From NCBI GenBank assembly GCA_039916225.1, contig JBDSLU010000151.1, forward strand, positions 1-14,790: DNA of 14,790 nucleotides, in the 5' to 3' direction. Both the position numbers and the translations under genes were made by a program. This document shows, piece by piece, positions 1 to 6,170 of the stretch; position 1 is the stretch's first letter; every line of letters starts with the position of its first letter. The stretch is from JBDSLU01 sp039916225 (GTDB taxonomy: Bacteria; Acidobacteriota; Vicinamibacteria; Vicinamibacterales; Vicinamibacteraceae). The notes under the pieces were generated by a model. It worked only from the letters and a program-made list of their open reading frames with translations, did not search any database and was not told the origin of the DNA.

Positions 1-1
1 C

Positions 2-1381
2 GGGGACCCGGACGCGGACGGGCTCACCAACGCCGCCGAGCAGACGGCCGGCTCGCATCCGCGCGGCACGCTCAAACGCTATCTCGCGGAGGGCGTCAGC
101 AACGGCTTCTTCTCGACCCGCTTCGCCATCGCCAACCCGCAGACGAGCACGGCGCGTATTCTCCTGTCCTTCGTCGACACCACGGGCCGCCGGACGCGCC
201 ACTACGTGTCGGTGCCGGCGCGCTCGCGAGCGACGGTCGTGACGTCGGACATCGCCGCCCTGAATGGCGCGTCGTTCGCGACGACGATGGAAGCCGACGC
301 GGTGGTCGTCCTCGACCGCCTGATGACGTGGGCCGGCTACGCCGCGCACATGGAGTCGGCCGTCGAACAGCCCTCGACCACCTGGTATCTCGCCGAGGGT
401 GCGACCCACGGCAACTTCGACCTCTTCTACCTGATTCAGAACCCGAGCAGCGCGGCGGCGGCCATCCGTGTCCGCTACCTGCTGGCGTCGGGATCGCCGA
501 TCGTCAAGACCTACAGCGTCGGTGCCGGCAGCCGCTTCACCATCTGGGTCGACCAGGAAGACCGCGCGCTGTCGGCGGCTGACGTCTCGGCCGAGATCAC
601 CTCGACCAACGGCGTGCCGATCATCGTCGAGCGGTCGATGTATCTCAATACGCCGAATAAGCCGTTCAAGGGCGGCCACAACAGCGCCGGCGTCACCGCC
701 CCGGCGCTGAACTGGTTCCTCGCCGAAGGGTCGACCGGCGGCTTCTTCTCGATGTATGTCCTGGTGGCCAACCCGAACGCCACCGCCGCGTCGCTCCGCG
801 CCACCTTCATCCGCGCCGACGGCGCGCCGATCGTCAAGACCTACAGCGTGGCGGCCAACAGCCGCCGCACCATCGACGTCGCCAGCCAGGATCCGGGCCT
901 GGCGGACACGCCGGTGTCGGTCAAGGTCGAGTCGACCAACGGCGTCGGTGTGATCGTCGAGCGCACGATGTGGTGGATGGGCTCGAAGCGTTCCTGGACG
1001 GAAGGCCACAACGCCTTCGGCACGACCCGCACGGCGCCGCGCTGGCTGCTGGCGGAAGGCGAGACGGGCGGCCCGCGCGCCATCAACACCTTCGTGCTGA
1101 TTGCCAACGCGTCGACGGCGGACGCCAACGTCCGGGTGACGATGCTGGCGGAGTCCGGCGCCGAGGAGTCGGTGACCTACGCCATCGGCGCCAACCGTCG
1201 CTTCACCGTGCCGGTGGCGAGCGCCTTCCCGTCGTCCGACGGCAAGCGCTTCTCCATTCTCGTCGAGAGCCTGAACCCCTCGACCGCCGGCGCGCTGGTC
1301 GTCGAGCGGGCGACCTACTGGAACACCGACGAGGACGTGTGGGGCGCGGGCGCCGGCGCGGTCGGCGCCATCATCCCGTAG
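2..1381 (+). CDS. Secreted repeat protein, C-terminal part (5' end outside window)
   Basis: The reading frame is open from the window edge, so the true start lies upstream; 459 residues are visible. Residues 2-13 (DPDADGLTNAAE) match a thrombospondin type-3/EF-hand-like calcium-binding loop. Four copies of a domain of about 103-110 residues follow, starting near residues 24, 127, 237 and 347. Each has the pattern W/Y-x-LAEG, G-F-F or similar, a 'hANP' turn, a Y-x-V-x-A-x-S-R strand and, in most copies, a 'STNGV..IVER.MYW' ending. The pattern looks like a beta-sandwich. I know such repeats from secreted or surface proteins of Acidobacteriota, often unnamed or grouped with DUF5719-like domains. 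There is no membrane anchor or sorting motif at the C-terminus, which ends VGAIIP. The role is probably extracellular adhesion or binding, but this is inferred and no enzymatic motif is seen. The gene is convergent with ispG. Confidence 0.85.
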   Translation, partial: GDPDADGLTNAAEQTAGSHPRGTLKRYLAEGVSNGFFSTRFAIANPQTSTARILLSFVDTTGRRTRHYVSVPARSRATVVTSDIAALNGASFATTMEADAVVVLDRLMTWAGYAAHMESAVEQPSTTWYLAEGATHGNFDLFYLIQNPSSAAAAIRVRYLLASGSPIVKTYSVGAGSRFTIWVDQEDRALSAADVSAEITSTNGVPIIVERSMYLNTPNKPFKGGHNSAGVTAPALNWFLAEGSTGGFFSMYVLVANPNATAASLRATFIRADGAPIVKTYSVAANSRRTIDVASQDPGLADTPVSVKVESTNGVGVIVERTMWWMGSKRSWTEGHNAFGTTRTAPRWLLAEGETGGPRAINTFVLIANASTADANVRVTMLAESGAEESVTYAIGANRRFTVPVASAFPSSDGKRFSILVESLNPSTAGALVVERATYWNTDEDVWGAGAGAVGAIIP

Positions 1382-1393
1382 CTGTGTGTGTGG

Positions 1394-1418
1394 CCGATGG
1401 CGCCCTCAGCGCCATCGG
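1394..1418 (+). terminator. Perfect 10-bp hairpin after the repeat-protein gene
   Basis: CCGATGGCGC (1394-1403) and GCGCCATCGG (1409-1418) are exact reverse complements separated by the 5-nt loop CCTCA. The hairpin begins 12 nt after the stop codon at 1379-1381. Only a weak T run (TTT, 1428-1430) follows, so it may be a weak intrinsic or bidirectional terminator, or a 3'-end stabilising structure. Two smaller inverted repeats follow in the same 109-bp convergent gap: GTCAGC (1420-1425) with GCTGAC (1444-1449), and GCTGG (1456-1460) with CCAGC (1466-1470). The last could serve the oncoming ispG transcript. Confidence 0.55.
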
Positions 1419-1490
1419 GGTCAGCCCTTTGGGCGCGGCCTTTGCTGACAGCGGCGCTGGGCGCGCCAGCTGAGGCCGCGCGGTCTGCGG

Positions 1491-2729
1491 TCAGTGGCGA
1501 CGGTAGTTGGTCTCGACGTAGTCGTCGACCAGCGTCTGGAAGCCGGCGAACAACTCTTCGTAGTTGCCCTTGAGCGTCGTCGCGTGGACGCCGTCGATGA
1601 AGACCGGGCAGTTGGGCGCCTCGCCGGTGCCCGGCAGCGAGATGCCGATGTTGGCCGCCTTCGATTCGCCGGGGCCGTTGACGACGCAGCCCATCACCGC
1701 CAGCGTCAGGGTCTCGACGCCGTCGTAGCGGGTCTTCCAGGACGGCATCTGCTCGCGGATGTAGCCCTGCACGCGCTCGGCGAGCTCCTGGAACGTCGCG
1801 CTGGTGGTGCGGCCGCAGCCGGGGCAGGCAGTGACGCTCGGCGCGAAGGCGCGCAGGCCGAGCGCCTGCAGCAGCTCGCACGAGGCGTAGACTTCCTCGC
1901 GCCGATCACCACCCGGCTTGGGCGTCAGCGACACGCGGATGGTGTCGCCGATCCCTTCGCTGAGCAGCACACCCATCGCCGCCGCCGACCAGACCAGTCC
2001 CTTGATGCCCATGCCGGCCTCGGTCAGCCCGAGATGCAGCGGCTGGCGCGTCTGGCGCGACAGCTCGCGGTAGACGCCGATCAGGTGTCGCGGCTTGGAC
2101 AGCTTGCACGACAGGATGATCTGATCCGGCCGCAGCCCGGCTTCGAGCGCGAGCTCGGTCGACTCGAGCGCCGACCGCACCATGCACTCGTCGACGATGT
2201 CGTCCGAGGTCAGGCCGAGGCTCTGGTCGGTGTTCTCCTGCATGCGGCGCATGACCAGCTCCTGGTTCAGCGAGCCGCCGTTGACGCCGATGCGCACCGG
2301 TTTGCCCTGATCGCGCGCGACCTGGCAGATGGTCGTGAACTGTTCGTCGCGACGCTTGCCGGTGCCGACGTTGCCCGGATTGATGCGGTACTTGTCGAGC
2401 GCGGCGGTGCACGCCGGGTCGCGCGTCAGCAGGAGATGGCCGTTGTAGTGGAAGTCGCCGATGAGCGGCGCGTGCGCGCCGGCGTCGTGCATGCGCTGGC
2501 GGATCTCCGGCACCGCGGCCGCGGCTTCCGGGATGTTGACCGTGATGCGCACCATCTCCGAGCCGGCTTCAGCAAGGGCGATGCATTGCGCGGCGGTGCC
2601 GGCGGCATCGGTGGTGTCGGTGCTGGTCATCGACTGGACGACGACCGGCGCGCCGCCGCCAACCTGCACCGCGCCGGGGCCGTTGCCGACGCGCACGCCA
2701 ACCGTTCGATGGACGCGAATCACGGACAT
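1491..2729 (-). CDS. ispG: 4-hydroxy-3-methylbut-2-en-1-yl diphosphate synthase (IspG/GcpE)
   Basis: This enzyme catalyses the penultimate step of the MEP isoprenoid pathway, reducing 2-C-methyl-D-erythritol 2,4-cyclodiphosphate to HMBPP with a [4Fe-4S] cluster in the cytosol. The 412-residue product has the bacterial two-domain layout and length. A TIM barrel runs from the N-terminus (VVVQSMTSTDTTD at about 30-41, HYNGHLL at 94-100, YRINPGNVGTGKR at 114-126). The cluster domain follows, with C302 and C305 in CPGCGRT, C348 in MGCVVNGPGES, and E355, the expected cluster ligands. None is missing. The ATG at 2729 is preceded by only a weak GGAG about 11 nt upstream. It is the last gene of the RRM-GNAT-PilZ group, 81 bp after the PilZ stop, and could also have its own promoter there. 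Identification is secure. Confidence 0.97.
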   Translation of the reverse strand: MSVIRVHRTVGVRVGNGPGAVQVGGGAPVVVQSMTSTDTTDAAGTAAQCIALAEAGSEMVRITVNIPEAAAAVPEIRQRMHDAGAHAPLIGDFHYNGHLLLTRDPACTAALDKYRINPGNVGTGKRRDEQFTTICQVARDQGKPVRIGVNGGSLNQELVMRRMQENTDQSLGLTSDDIVDECMVRSALESTELALEAGLRPDQIILSCKLSKPRHLIGVYRELSRQTRQPLHLGLTEAGMGIKGLVWSAAAMGVLLSEGIGDTIRVSLTPKPGGDRREEVYASCELLQALGLRAFAPSVTACPGCGRTTSATFQELAERVQGYIREQMPSWKTRYDGVETLTLAVMGCVVNGPGESKAANIGISLPGTGEAPNCPVFIDGVHATTLKGNYEELFAGFQTLVDDYVETNYRRH

Positions 2730-2770
2730 GGGAACGCGTGCTCCGGCGCGGGCCGCGGACCGCGGAGAGG

Positions 2771-2825
2771 ATCGGCCATCGGCCCGGATCTATCCGCCAT
2801 CGGCCCCGATCTATCGGCCATCGGC
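2771..2825. repeat. 21-bp tandem repeat, about 2.6 copies, spanning the PilZ stop codon
   Basis: Units at 2771-2791 and 2792-2812 differ at only a few positions, and a partial third copy occupies 2813-2825. Each contains the core GCCATCGGC, or one base different. Read on the minus strand the units are GCCGATGG-type blocks joined by TAGATC. The TAG of the second junction (2811-2813) is the stop codon of the PilZ-like gene, and the same in-frame TAG recurs in the next unit. The repeat fills about half of the 81-bp gap to ispG. Short inverted segments such as CCGATCTATCGG could fold in RNA. Confidence 0.8.
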
Positions 2826-3218
2826 AAAGACGTCGAGACCGATGAAATGCTCGATGATCGCCAGCGTCTCGGCCGGCGGATCGACGAAGGCCAGCCCCGA
2901 GACGTAGGTGACGTCGTCGGAGTCGACCACGGCGCGGCTGTGCACGACGCGGGCGCGGATCGAGATGACGGCATCGTCGAGGGTCAGACGCAGGTCGTGG
3001 ATCTGGGTGGGGGAGAGAGGGACGGCGGCGATCACGGTGAGCCCGCCCGGCCCGAGCTGCTGGACGGTGACCGCTTCATCGAGCGCAAGCAGCCGGCCCT
3101 GGAATTCCCGGAGCAGGTCGACGCGGGGCGTCTGCCGTCGATCCTCCTCGATGTGCGGCCGCTCGTCGCGTACGGTGTCCGGGCGGCCGGTATTCGCTTC
3201 GTCGGGGTGAGACGACAC
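2811..3218 (-). CDS. PilZ-domain-like protein
   Basis: The 135-residue product looks like a stand-alone PilZ domain, the family that binds cyclic di-GMP and controls motility, exopolysaccharide or envelope functions. RRQTPR at residues 27-32 supplies the RxxxR motif that normally grips c-di-GMP. Beta strands follow (VQQLGPGGLTV at 52-62, SIRARVVHS at 86-94, YVSGLAFVDP at 105-114), and the C-terminus is helical. The second canonical motif, D/NxSxxG, is degenerate here: it reads QLGPGG at 54-59. Ligand binding is therefore uncertain. The GTG start at 3218 is chosen because GGGAGG lies 6 nt upstream; the longer open frame upstream only shadows the acetyltransferase gene. It lies 23 bp after that gene's stop and 81 bp before ispG, probably co-transcribed. 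Confidence 0.8.
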   Translation of the reverse strand: MSSHPDEANTGRPDTVRDERPHIEEDRRQTPRVDLLREFQGRLLALDEAVTVQQLGPGGLTVIAAVPLSPTQIHDLRLTLDDAVISIRARVVHSRAVVDSDDVTYVSGLAFVDPPAETLAIIEHFIGLDVFADGR

Positions 3219-3224
3219 GGTGGA

Positions 3225-3230
3225 CCTCCC
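3225..3230 (-). promoter_or_regulatory. Shine-Dalgarno GGGAGG for the PilZ-like gene
   Basis: On the minus strand GGGAGG lies 6 nt before the GTG at 3218. It fixes the start inside a much longer open frame that runs up to 3713. Confidence 0.75.
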
Positions 3231-3241
3231 GGAGAGGAAAC

Positions 3242-3832
3242 CTATCCGCGCACGACGGTGCGCACGCTGCGATGCGAATCGAGCACCGCCGGTCCCAGCC
3301 GCTTGCTGAGGTAGACCTTCGACTCGCCGTTGTCTTCCGGGTGTCGCTCGAATTTGACCACTTCGAACCCCAGCGTGTCGAGGGTCCCGCGCATGTCGAA
3401 GAAGCGGTTCTTGGTCTTGACGACGACTTCGTCGAAGCCGGCCCCGATGGCCCACACTTCCTGCTGTTCGGTCAGGGCCCGGAAGTGGCCCTGGCCGCGC
3501 CAGTCGCGACGGGTCCCGCCAATCCAGCTGTAGAGCACCCGGCGGTCGACGAAATTGATGGCGTCGCTGAGGCGCTCGACCAGATCGTTGAGCTTGGGGT
3601 CGCCTTCGCCGATGCGGACCTCGTGACCGACCTTGTAGGACACCGGGACCACCTGGCCGGGATCGTCCGGCAGGGGAGACTCGGCCATCAGGATGATGTG
3701 GTCGCGGTCGCACAACCGCCGGGTGATTTCCGCCGCGGTCTTGCGGCGGCGGAATTCACCGAACCACTCCTCGATGTACTGGATCTCGAGTGCGCCTTCC
3801 TCGAGGTCGTAGTGGCGGATGAGGTATTCCAC
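3242..3832 (-). CDS. GNAT-family N-acetyltransferase
   Basis: With the GTG start at 3832 the product has 196 residues. The acetyl-CoA-binding motif A is clear: R-x-x-W-R-G-Q-G-H-F-R at about 108-118 fits the Q/RxxGxG/A signature on the beta4-alpha3 turn. The GNAT C-terminal fold follows with VVVKTKNRFFDMRGTLDTLGF (about 136-156). The N-terminal part (YLIRHYDLEEGALEIQYIEEW, then a lysine/arginine-rich helix) and the SYKVGHEVRIG strand complete the domain. Substrate is unknown; a protein, small molecule or RNA-associated target would all fit. An in-frame GTG at 3895 would add 21 Pro/Thr-rich residues encoded over the end of the RRM gene. I prefer 3832, which begins 10 nt after the RRM stop. It has no obvious Shine-Dalgarno, so translational coupling to the RRM gene is likely. 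Confidence 0.85.
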   Translation of the reverse strand: MEYLIRHYDLEEGALEIQYIEEWFGEFRRRKTAAEITRRLCDRDHIILMAESPLPDDPGQVVPVSYKVGHEVRIGEGDPKLNDLVERLSDAINFVDRRVLYSWIGGTRRDWRGQGHFRALTEQQEVWAIGAGFDEVVVKTKNRFFDMRGTLDTLGFEVVKFERHPEDNGESKVYLSKRLGPAVLDSHRSVRTVVRG

Positions 3833-3842
3833 GGAGGTGGCG

Positions 3843-4505
3843 TCAGGCGTCGTCGTCGGAGGCGTCGTCCGGTCCGTCGTCGGGGCCGTCGCCACCGCCG
3901 GGACGCGTAGTCACCGGCTCGTCCGGGGCATCGTCTTCACCGGCCTTGCTGGTCGCCGGATCATCGAAGTCGATGTCGACGTCCGCGCCGCCCATGTCCT
4001 CGATGTCCATGACCCGGCCGCCCGAGCGCTCGCGGATCGGACCGCGCGGACCGGGACGTTCCGGCTTGGCCTTGGCCTTGGCCGGACGCCGATCGCGCAT
4101 GCCCGGGCCACCGCCCGCGCCTGCCGGCGCGCCGAAGCCACCGCCACCGCCGCCCCCGCCGGGAGGGCCGTCGAAGCCGCGAGGTGCCCGCGGCGGGCCC
4201 CCCATCGGCGGACCACCGGAGAAGGGCGGCCGCGGTCCGCTCATCGGCGGTCGATCCTCGCGGGCCCGCGCCTCGCTGATCGCCAGCGGCCGGCCCTTGA
4301 GGGCCTGGCCGTTGAATCGCCGAATCACTTCCTCGGCGACGGCGCGATCCGCGAATTCAACGAAGGCGAAACCCCGAGGACGTCCGGTTTCGCGATCTAC
4401 GGGCAACGCCACCTGTGCCGGGGCGCCGACTTCACCGAAGTGCTGTCGGAGCTCCGCTTCGTTGACGCTGTAATCCAAATTGCCGACGAACAACCGCACG
4501 CTCAC
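3843..4505 (-). CDS. RRM-domain RNA-binding protein with Gly/Pro-rich and acidic tail
   Basis: The N-terminal 80 residues of this 220-residue protein form one RNA recognition motif. RNP2 is LFVGNL (5-10) and RNP1 is RGFAFVEF (44-51), with the aromatic residues that stack on RNA bases. The long tail appears disordered: Pro/Gly-rich with repeated GGPP (about 89-135, including seven or more consecutive Gly), a basic KAKAKPERPGPRGP block (143-156), then a strongly acidic end rich in DD and DGPDD. Bacterial RRM proteins are usually about 80-150 residues and act as RNA chaperones or post-transcriptional regulators, some cold-induced; this one is unusually long. The GTG at 4505 has GGAGG 11 nt upstream and a TAGAAT promoter box. 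It heads the RRM-GNAT-PilZ-ispG group. Confidence 0.93.
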   Translation of the reverse strand: MSVRLFVGNLDYSVNEAELRQHFGEVGAPAQVALPVDRETGRPRGFAFVEFADRAVAEEVIRRFNGQALKGRPLAISEARAREDRPPMSGPRPPFSGGPPMGGPPRAPRGFDGPPGGGGGGGGFGAPAGAGGGPGMRDRRPAKAKAKPERPGPRGPIRERSGGRVMDIEDMGGADVDIDFDDPATSKAGEDDAPDEPVTTRPGGGDGPDDGPDDASDDDA

Positions 4506-4516
4506 GGAACGCGACG

Positions 4517-4521
4517 CCTCC
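4517..4521 (-). promoter_or_regulatory. Shine-Dalgarno GGAGG for the RRM gene
   Basis: GGAGG on the minus strand lies 11 nt before the GTG at 4505 and 17 nt before a second in-frame GTG at 4499. The shorter spacing supports the 4505 start. Confidence 0.55.
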
Positions 4522-4538
4522 AGGGAAAAGAGGTCCCC

Positions 4539-4544
4539 ATTCTA
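4539..4544 (-). promoter_or_regulatory. Probable -10 box TAGAAT of the RRM operon
   Basis: TAGAAT (minus strand) differs from TATAAT at one base and would start transcription near 4531, giving a leader of about 27 nt that contains the Shine-Dalgarno. No convincing -35 hexamer is visible at 16-18 bp spacing. Confidence 0.45.
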
Positions 4545-4614
4545 CACAGTTTGCCGCCGAGCGGGTCCCCTAACCGGCGCCGGTGGGTCCGGCACCAGGG
4601 TCCGTCGACCGCGC

Positions 4615-4620
4615 TATCAT
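4615..4620 (+). promoter_or_regulatory. -10-like box TATCAT, possible leaderless promoter
   Basis: TATCAT matches TATAAT at five of six positions and ends 6 nt before the ATG at 4627, so transcription would begin at about the start codon. No Shine-Dalgarno is present before this ATG. The geometry is the same as at 9250-9255. No -35 element is recognisable. Confidence 0.4.
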
Positions 4621-4626
4621 GCGGCC

Positions 4627-5118
4627 ATGCCCCTTGTGCCCCTCGGATCTCTGCCCGACGACTCCCGCCTGTGGGTGTTCGCTGCCGAGCGCGCGCTGGC
4701 ACCGGCCGAGGCCGACGCCGTGCTGGGGACCGTCGACGCCTTTCTCGGCGTCTGGGCGGCCCACGGTCACCCGCTGCGGTCGGCCCGCGAGCTGCGCGAA
4801 TCCCGTTTCCTGATCGTCGCCGTGGACGAGGCGGCCGCCGGCGCCTCCGGCTGCTCGATCGACTCCCTGGTCCGTGAGATCCGCGGCCTCGAACCCCGGC
4901 TGGGCGTCGCCCTGGTCGACCACGGCCCGATCGTGTTCCGCGACGGCGGCACGATCCGCCGCGTGCCGCGCGACGAGTTCGCCGAACTGGCCCGCACGGG
5001 TCACATCACGCCGGACACGGTCGTCTTCGACAACACCATCTCGCGGCTCGCGGCCCTGCGGGGCGGCAGCTGGGAGCTGCCGGCGTCGGCGTCGTGGCAC
5101 GGCCGCGCCTTCTTCTGA
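4627..5118 (+). CDS. Conserved small protein of the 'SGCSID' family, function unknown
   Basis: The 163-residue product resembles a family found in Bacteroidota and other phyla that databases often mislabel 'ABC transporter ATPase'. It carries no Walker A or B motif, so that label should not be used. Family marks visible here are WVFAAERAL at 16-24, a central 'F...W.AHG.PL' segment (39-50), FLIVAVDE (61-68), the hallmark SGCSIDSLVREI (74-85), a TVVFDNTISR strand (131-140) and a C-terminal SWHGRAFF (156-163). Cys76 is the only conserved cysteine. The ATG at 4627 is chosen because family members begin just before the WVF segment; the longer frame from 4480 overlaps the divergent RRM promoter. 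The next gene starts 23 bp downstream and may be co-transcribed. Confidence 0.78.
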   Translation: MPLVPLGSLPDDSRLWVFAAERALAPAEADAVLGTVDAFLGVWAAHGHPLRSARELRESRFLIVAVDEAAAGASGCSIDSLVREIRGLEPRLGVALVDHGPIVFRDGGTIRRVPRDEFAELARTGHITPDTVVFDNTISRLAALRGGSWELPASASWHGRAFF

Positions 5119-5130
5119 ACCGACACCACC

Positions 5131-5134
5131 GAGG
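5131..5134 (+). promoter_or_regulatory. Shine-Dalgarno GAGG for the TIM-barrel gene
   Basis: GAGG lies 7 nt before the ATG at 5142 and selects this start, which also places the twin-arginine signal at the N-terminus, over the in-frame ATG at 5094. Confidence 0.6.
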
Positions 5135-5141
5135 TCCGATC

Positions 5142-6050
5142 ATGAACGTGACGAGACGCGAGATGCTGGGCACGATGCCGGCAACGATGGCGGGCGCCTG
5201 GGCGCTCGCCGGGCAGGGCCTGCAGGGGCAATCGGGGGGCGGGCTCGTGCCAGCCAAGCTGGGGGTTCAGCTCTACACCGTTCGCGATCAGCTGAAAACG
5301 CTCGACGCGACGCTGGGCGCGATCAAGGCGGCCGGCTTCGACGAGGTCGAGACGCTGCGTCCGATCCTGGCCGACCTGCCGCCGCTGCTGAAGAAGCACG
5401 GCCTGACCGCCCCGAGCGGCCACTTCGACGCCGCGCTGGTACTCGACGTCGGCGAGGTGGCGAAGAAGGGGCTGGGCACCTATACCTTCGAGAACGCCGT
5501 CGCGCAGGCCAAGGCCGTCGACATGAAGTTCTTCGTCCTGCCCTATCTGATGGGGGAGGACCGCGCGTCGATCGACGACTACAAGCGGCACGCCGACAAG
5601 ATGAACGAGGCCGGCCGCCGCTGCAAGGCGGCCGGGCTGCAATTCGCCTATCACCATCACTCGTTCGAATTCGTGAAGTACGGCACCGAGACCGGTTGGG
5701 ACGTGCTCGTCGCGCGCCTCGACAAGGATCTGGTGGCGCTCGAAGTCGACGTGTTCTGGCTGGCGGCGGCCGGGCTCGATCCGGCGGCGACCATCAAGCA
5801 GCTCGGTTCGCAGGTCAAGCTGGTGCACCTCAAGGATCGCGCCGCCGGTCCGCCCGCGCTCGACGAATCGAAGGTGGCCAAGACCGCCTTCAAGGAAGTG
5901 GGCTCGGGCACGCTCGATTTCCCGGCGATCCTGCGCGCCTGCAAGGACGTCGGCGTGCAGCACTACTTCGTCGAGCAGGATCAGGTCCCGGCCGACCCAC
6001 TCGCCAGCCTGAAGCAGAGCGTCATCTACCTGCGTTCGCTCAAGGGGTAG
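5142..6050 (+). CDS. Tat-exported sugar phosphate isomerase/epimerase-like TIM-barrel protein
   Basis: The 302-residue product begins MNVTRREML followed by an Ala/Gly-rich hydrophobic stretch to about residue 30. This is a twin-arginine signal, so the folded protein probably acts in the periplasm. The rest matches the xylose-isomerase-like/AP-endonuclease-2 TIM-barrel superfamily: GVQLYTVRDQL at 41-51, the AAGFDEVE strand (63-70), YHHHSFEF (170-177), ALEVDVFW (199-206), LVHLKD (227-232) and YFVEQD (275-280). Candidate metal ligands are E70 or E176, D203, H229 and E278. Family members isomerise, epimerise or otherwise process sugars; the specific substrate cannot be read from sequence. It sits 23 bp after the SGCSID gene. 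Downstream lies a repeat-rich gap shared with a convergent operon. Confidence 0.88.
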   Translation: MNVTRREMLGTMPATMAGAWALAGQGLQGQSGGGLVPAKLGVQLYTVRDQLKTLDATLGAIKAAGFDEVETLRPILADLPPLLKKHGLTAPSGHFDAALVLDVGEVAKKGLGTYTFENAVAQAKAVDMKFFVLPYLMGEDRASIDDYKRHADKMNEAGRRCKAAGLQFAYHHHSFEFVKYGTETGWDVLVARLDKDLVALEVDVFWLAAAGLDPAATIKQLGSQVKLVHLKDRAAGPPALDESKVAKTAFKEVGSGTLDFPAILRACKDVGVQHYFVEQDQVPADPLASLKQSVIYLRSLKG

Positions 6051-6053
6051 AAG

Positions 6054-6150
6054 GCACAGCTTCCAAGCGCCAACTTCCAATCGCCAACTTCCAACTACTA
6101 ACCTTGCATCAGGGTTTGGTAGTTGGGAATTGGTCGTTGGGAATTGGTCG
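6054..6150. repeat. Palindromic intergenic array of 14-bp repeats
   Basis: The left arm holds two 14-bp units (6067-6080 and 6081-6094, consensus NCGCCAACTTCCAA), preceded by a partial CTTCCAA and followed by CCAACTACTAACC. The right arm holds two 14-bp units (6122-6135 and 6136-6149, GTTGGGAATTGGTC). The inner arms, 6084-6103 and 6114-6133, pair at 16 of 20 positions, and most mismatches become G-U in RNA. The loop is 10 nt. Translation of such DNA gives the 'QLPIANFQL' and 'GNWSLGIG' peptides known from spurious ORFs in several phyla, so this is an intergenic repeat, not a gene. It fills most of the 120-bp gap between convergent genes and could end transcription from both sides. Confidence 0.8.
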
Positions 6151-6170
6151 TGGCATTCGCGCGCCGCCGG

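Noticed and set aside
1384..1391. GTGTGTGT microsatellite after the first gene's stop
   Set aside because: It is only four dinucleotide units in a noncoding gap and has no visible link to a promoter or reading frame.
2748..2766. CCGCGG palindromes upstream of ispG
   Set aside because: Two CCGCGG copies one base apart cannot form a sensible hairpin with each other and are expected often in DNA of this composition.
1494..3314. A 606-codon open frame on the plus strand
   Set aside because: It runs antisense through ispG and the PilZ-like gene, has no recognisable domain and consists of the Arg/Ala/Gly/Asp-rich composition typical of antisense frames in high-GC coding DNA.
3219..3713. N-terminal extension of the PilZ-like gene up to 3713
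   Set aside because: These codons overlap the GNAT gene out of frame and encode Arg/Pro/Gly-rich sequence; a good Shine-Dalgarno at 3225-3230 marks the real GTG start at 3218.
4480..4626. Upstream ATG at 4480 for the SGCSID-family gene
   Set aside because: It would place 49 extra residues over the divergent RRM gene's start, Shine-Dalgarno and promoter, and homologues of this family do not have such an extension as far as I know.
6054..6150. Possible CRISPR array
   Set aside because: The repeats are 14 bp, directly adjacent without unique spacers, and arranged as a palindrome; no cas gene is present.
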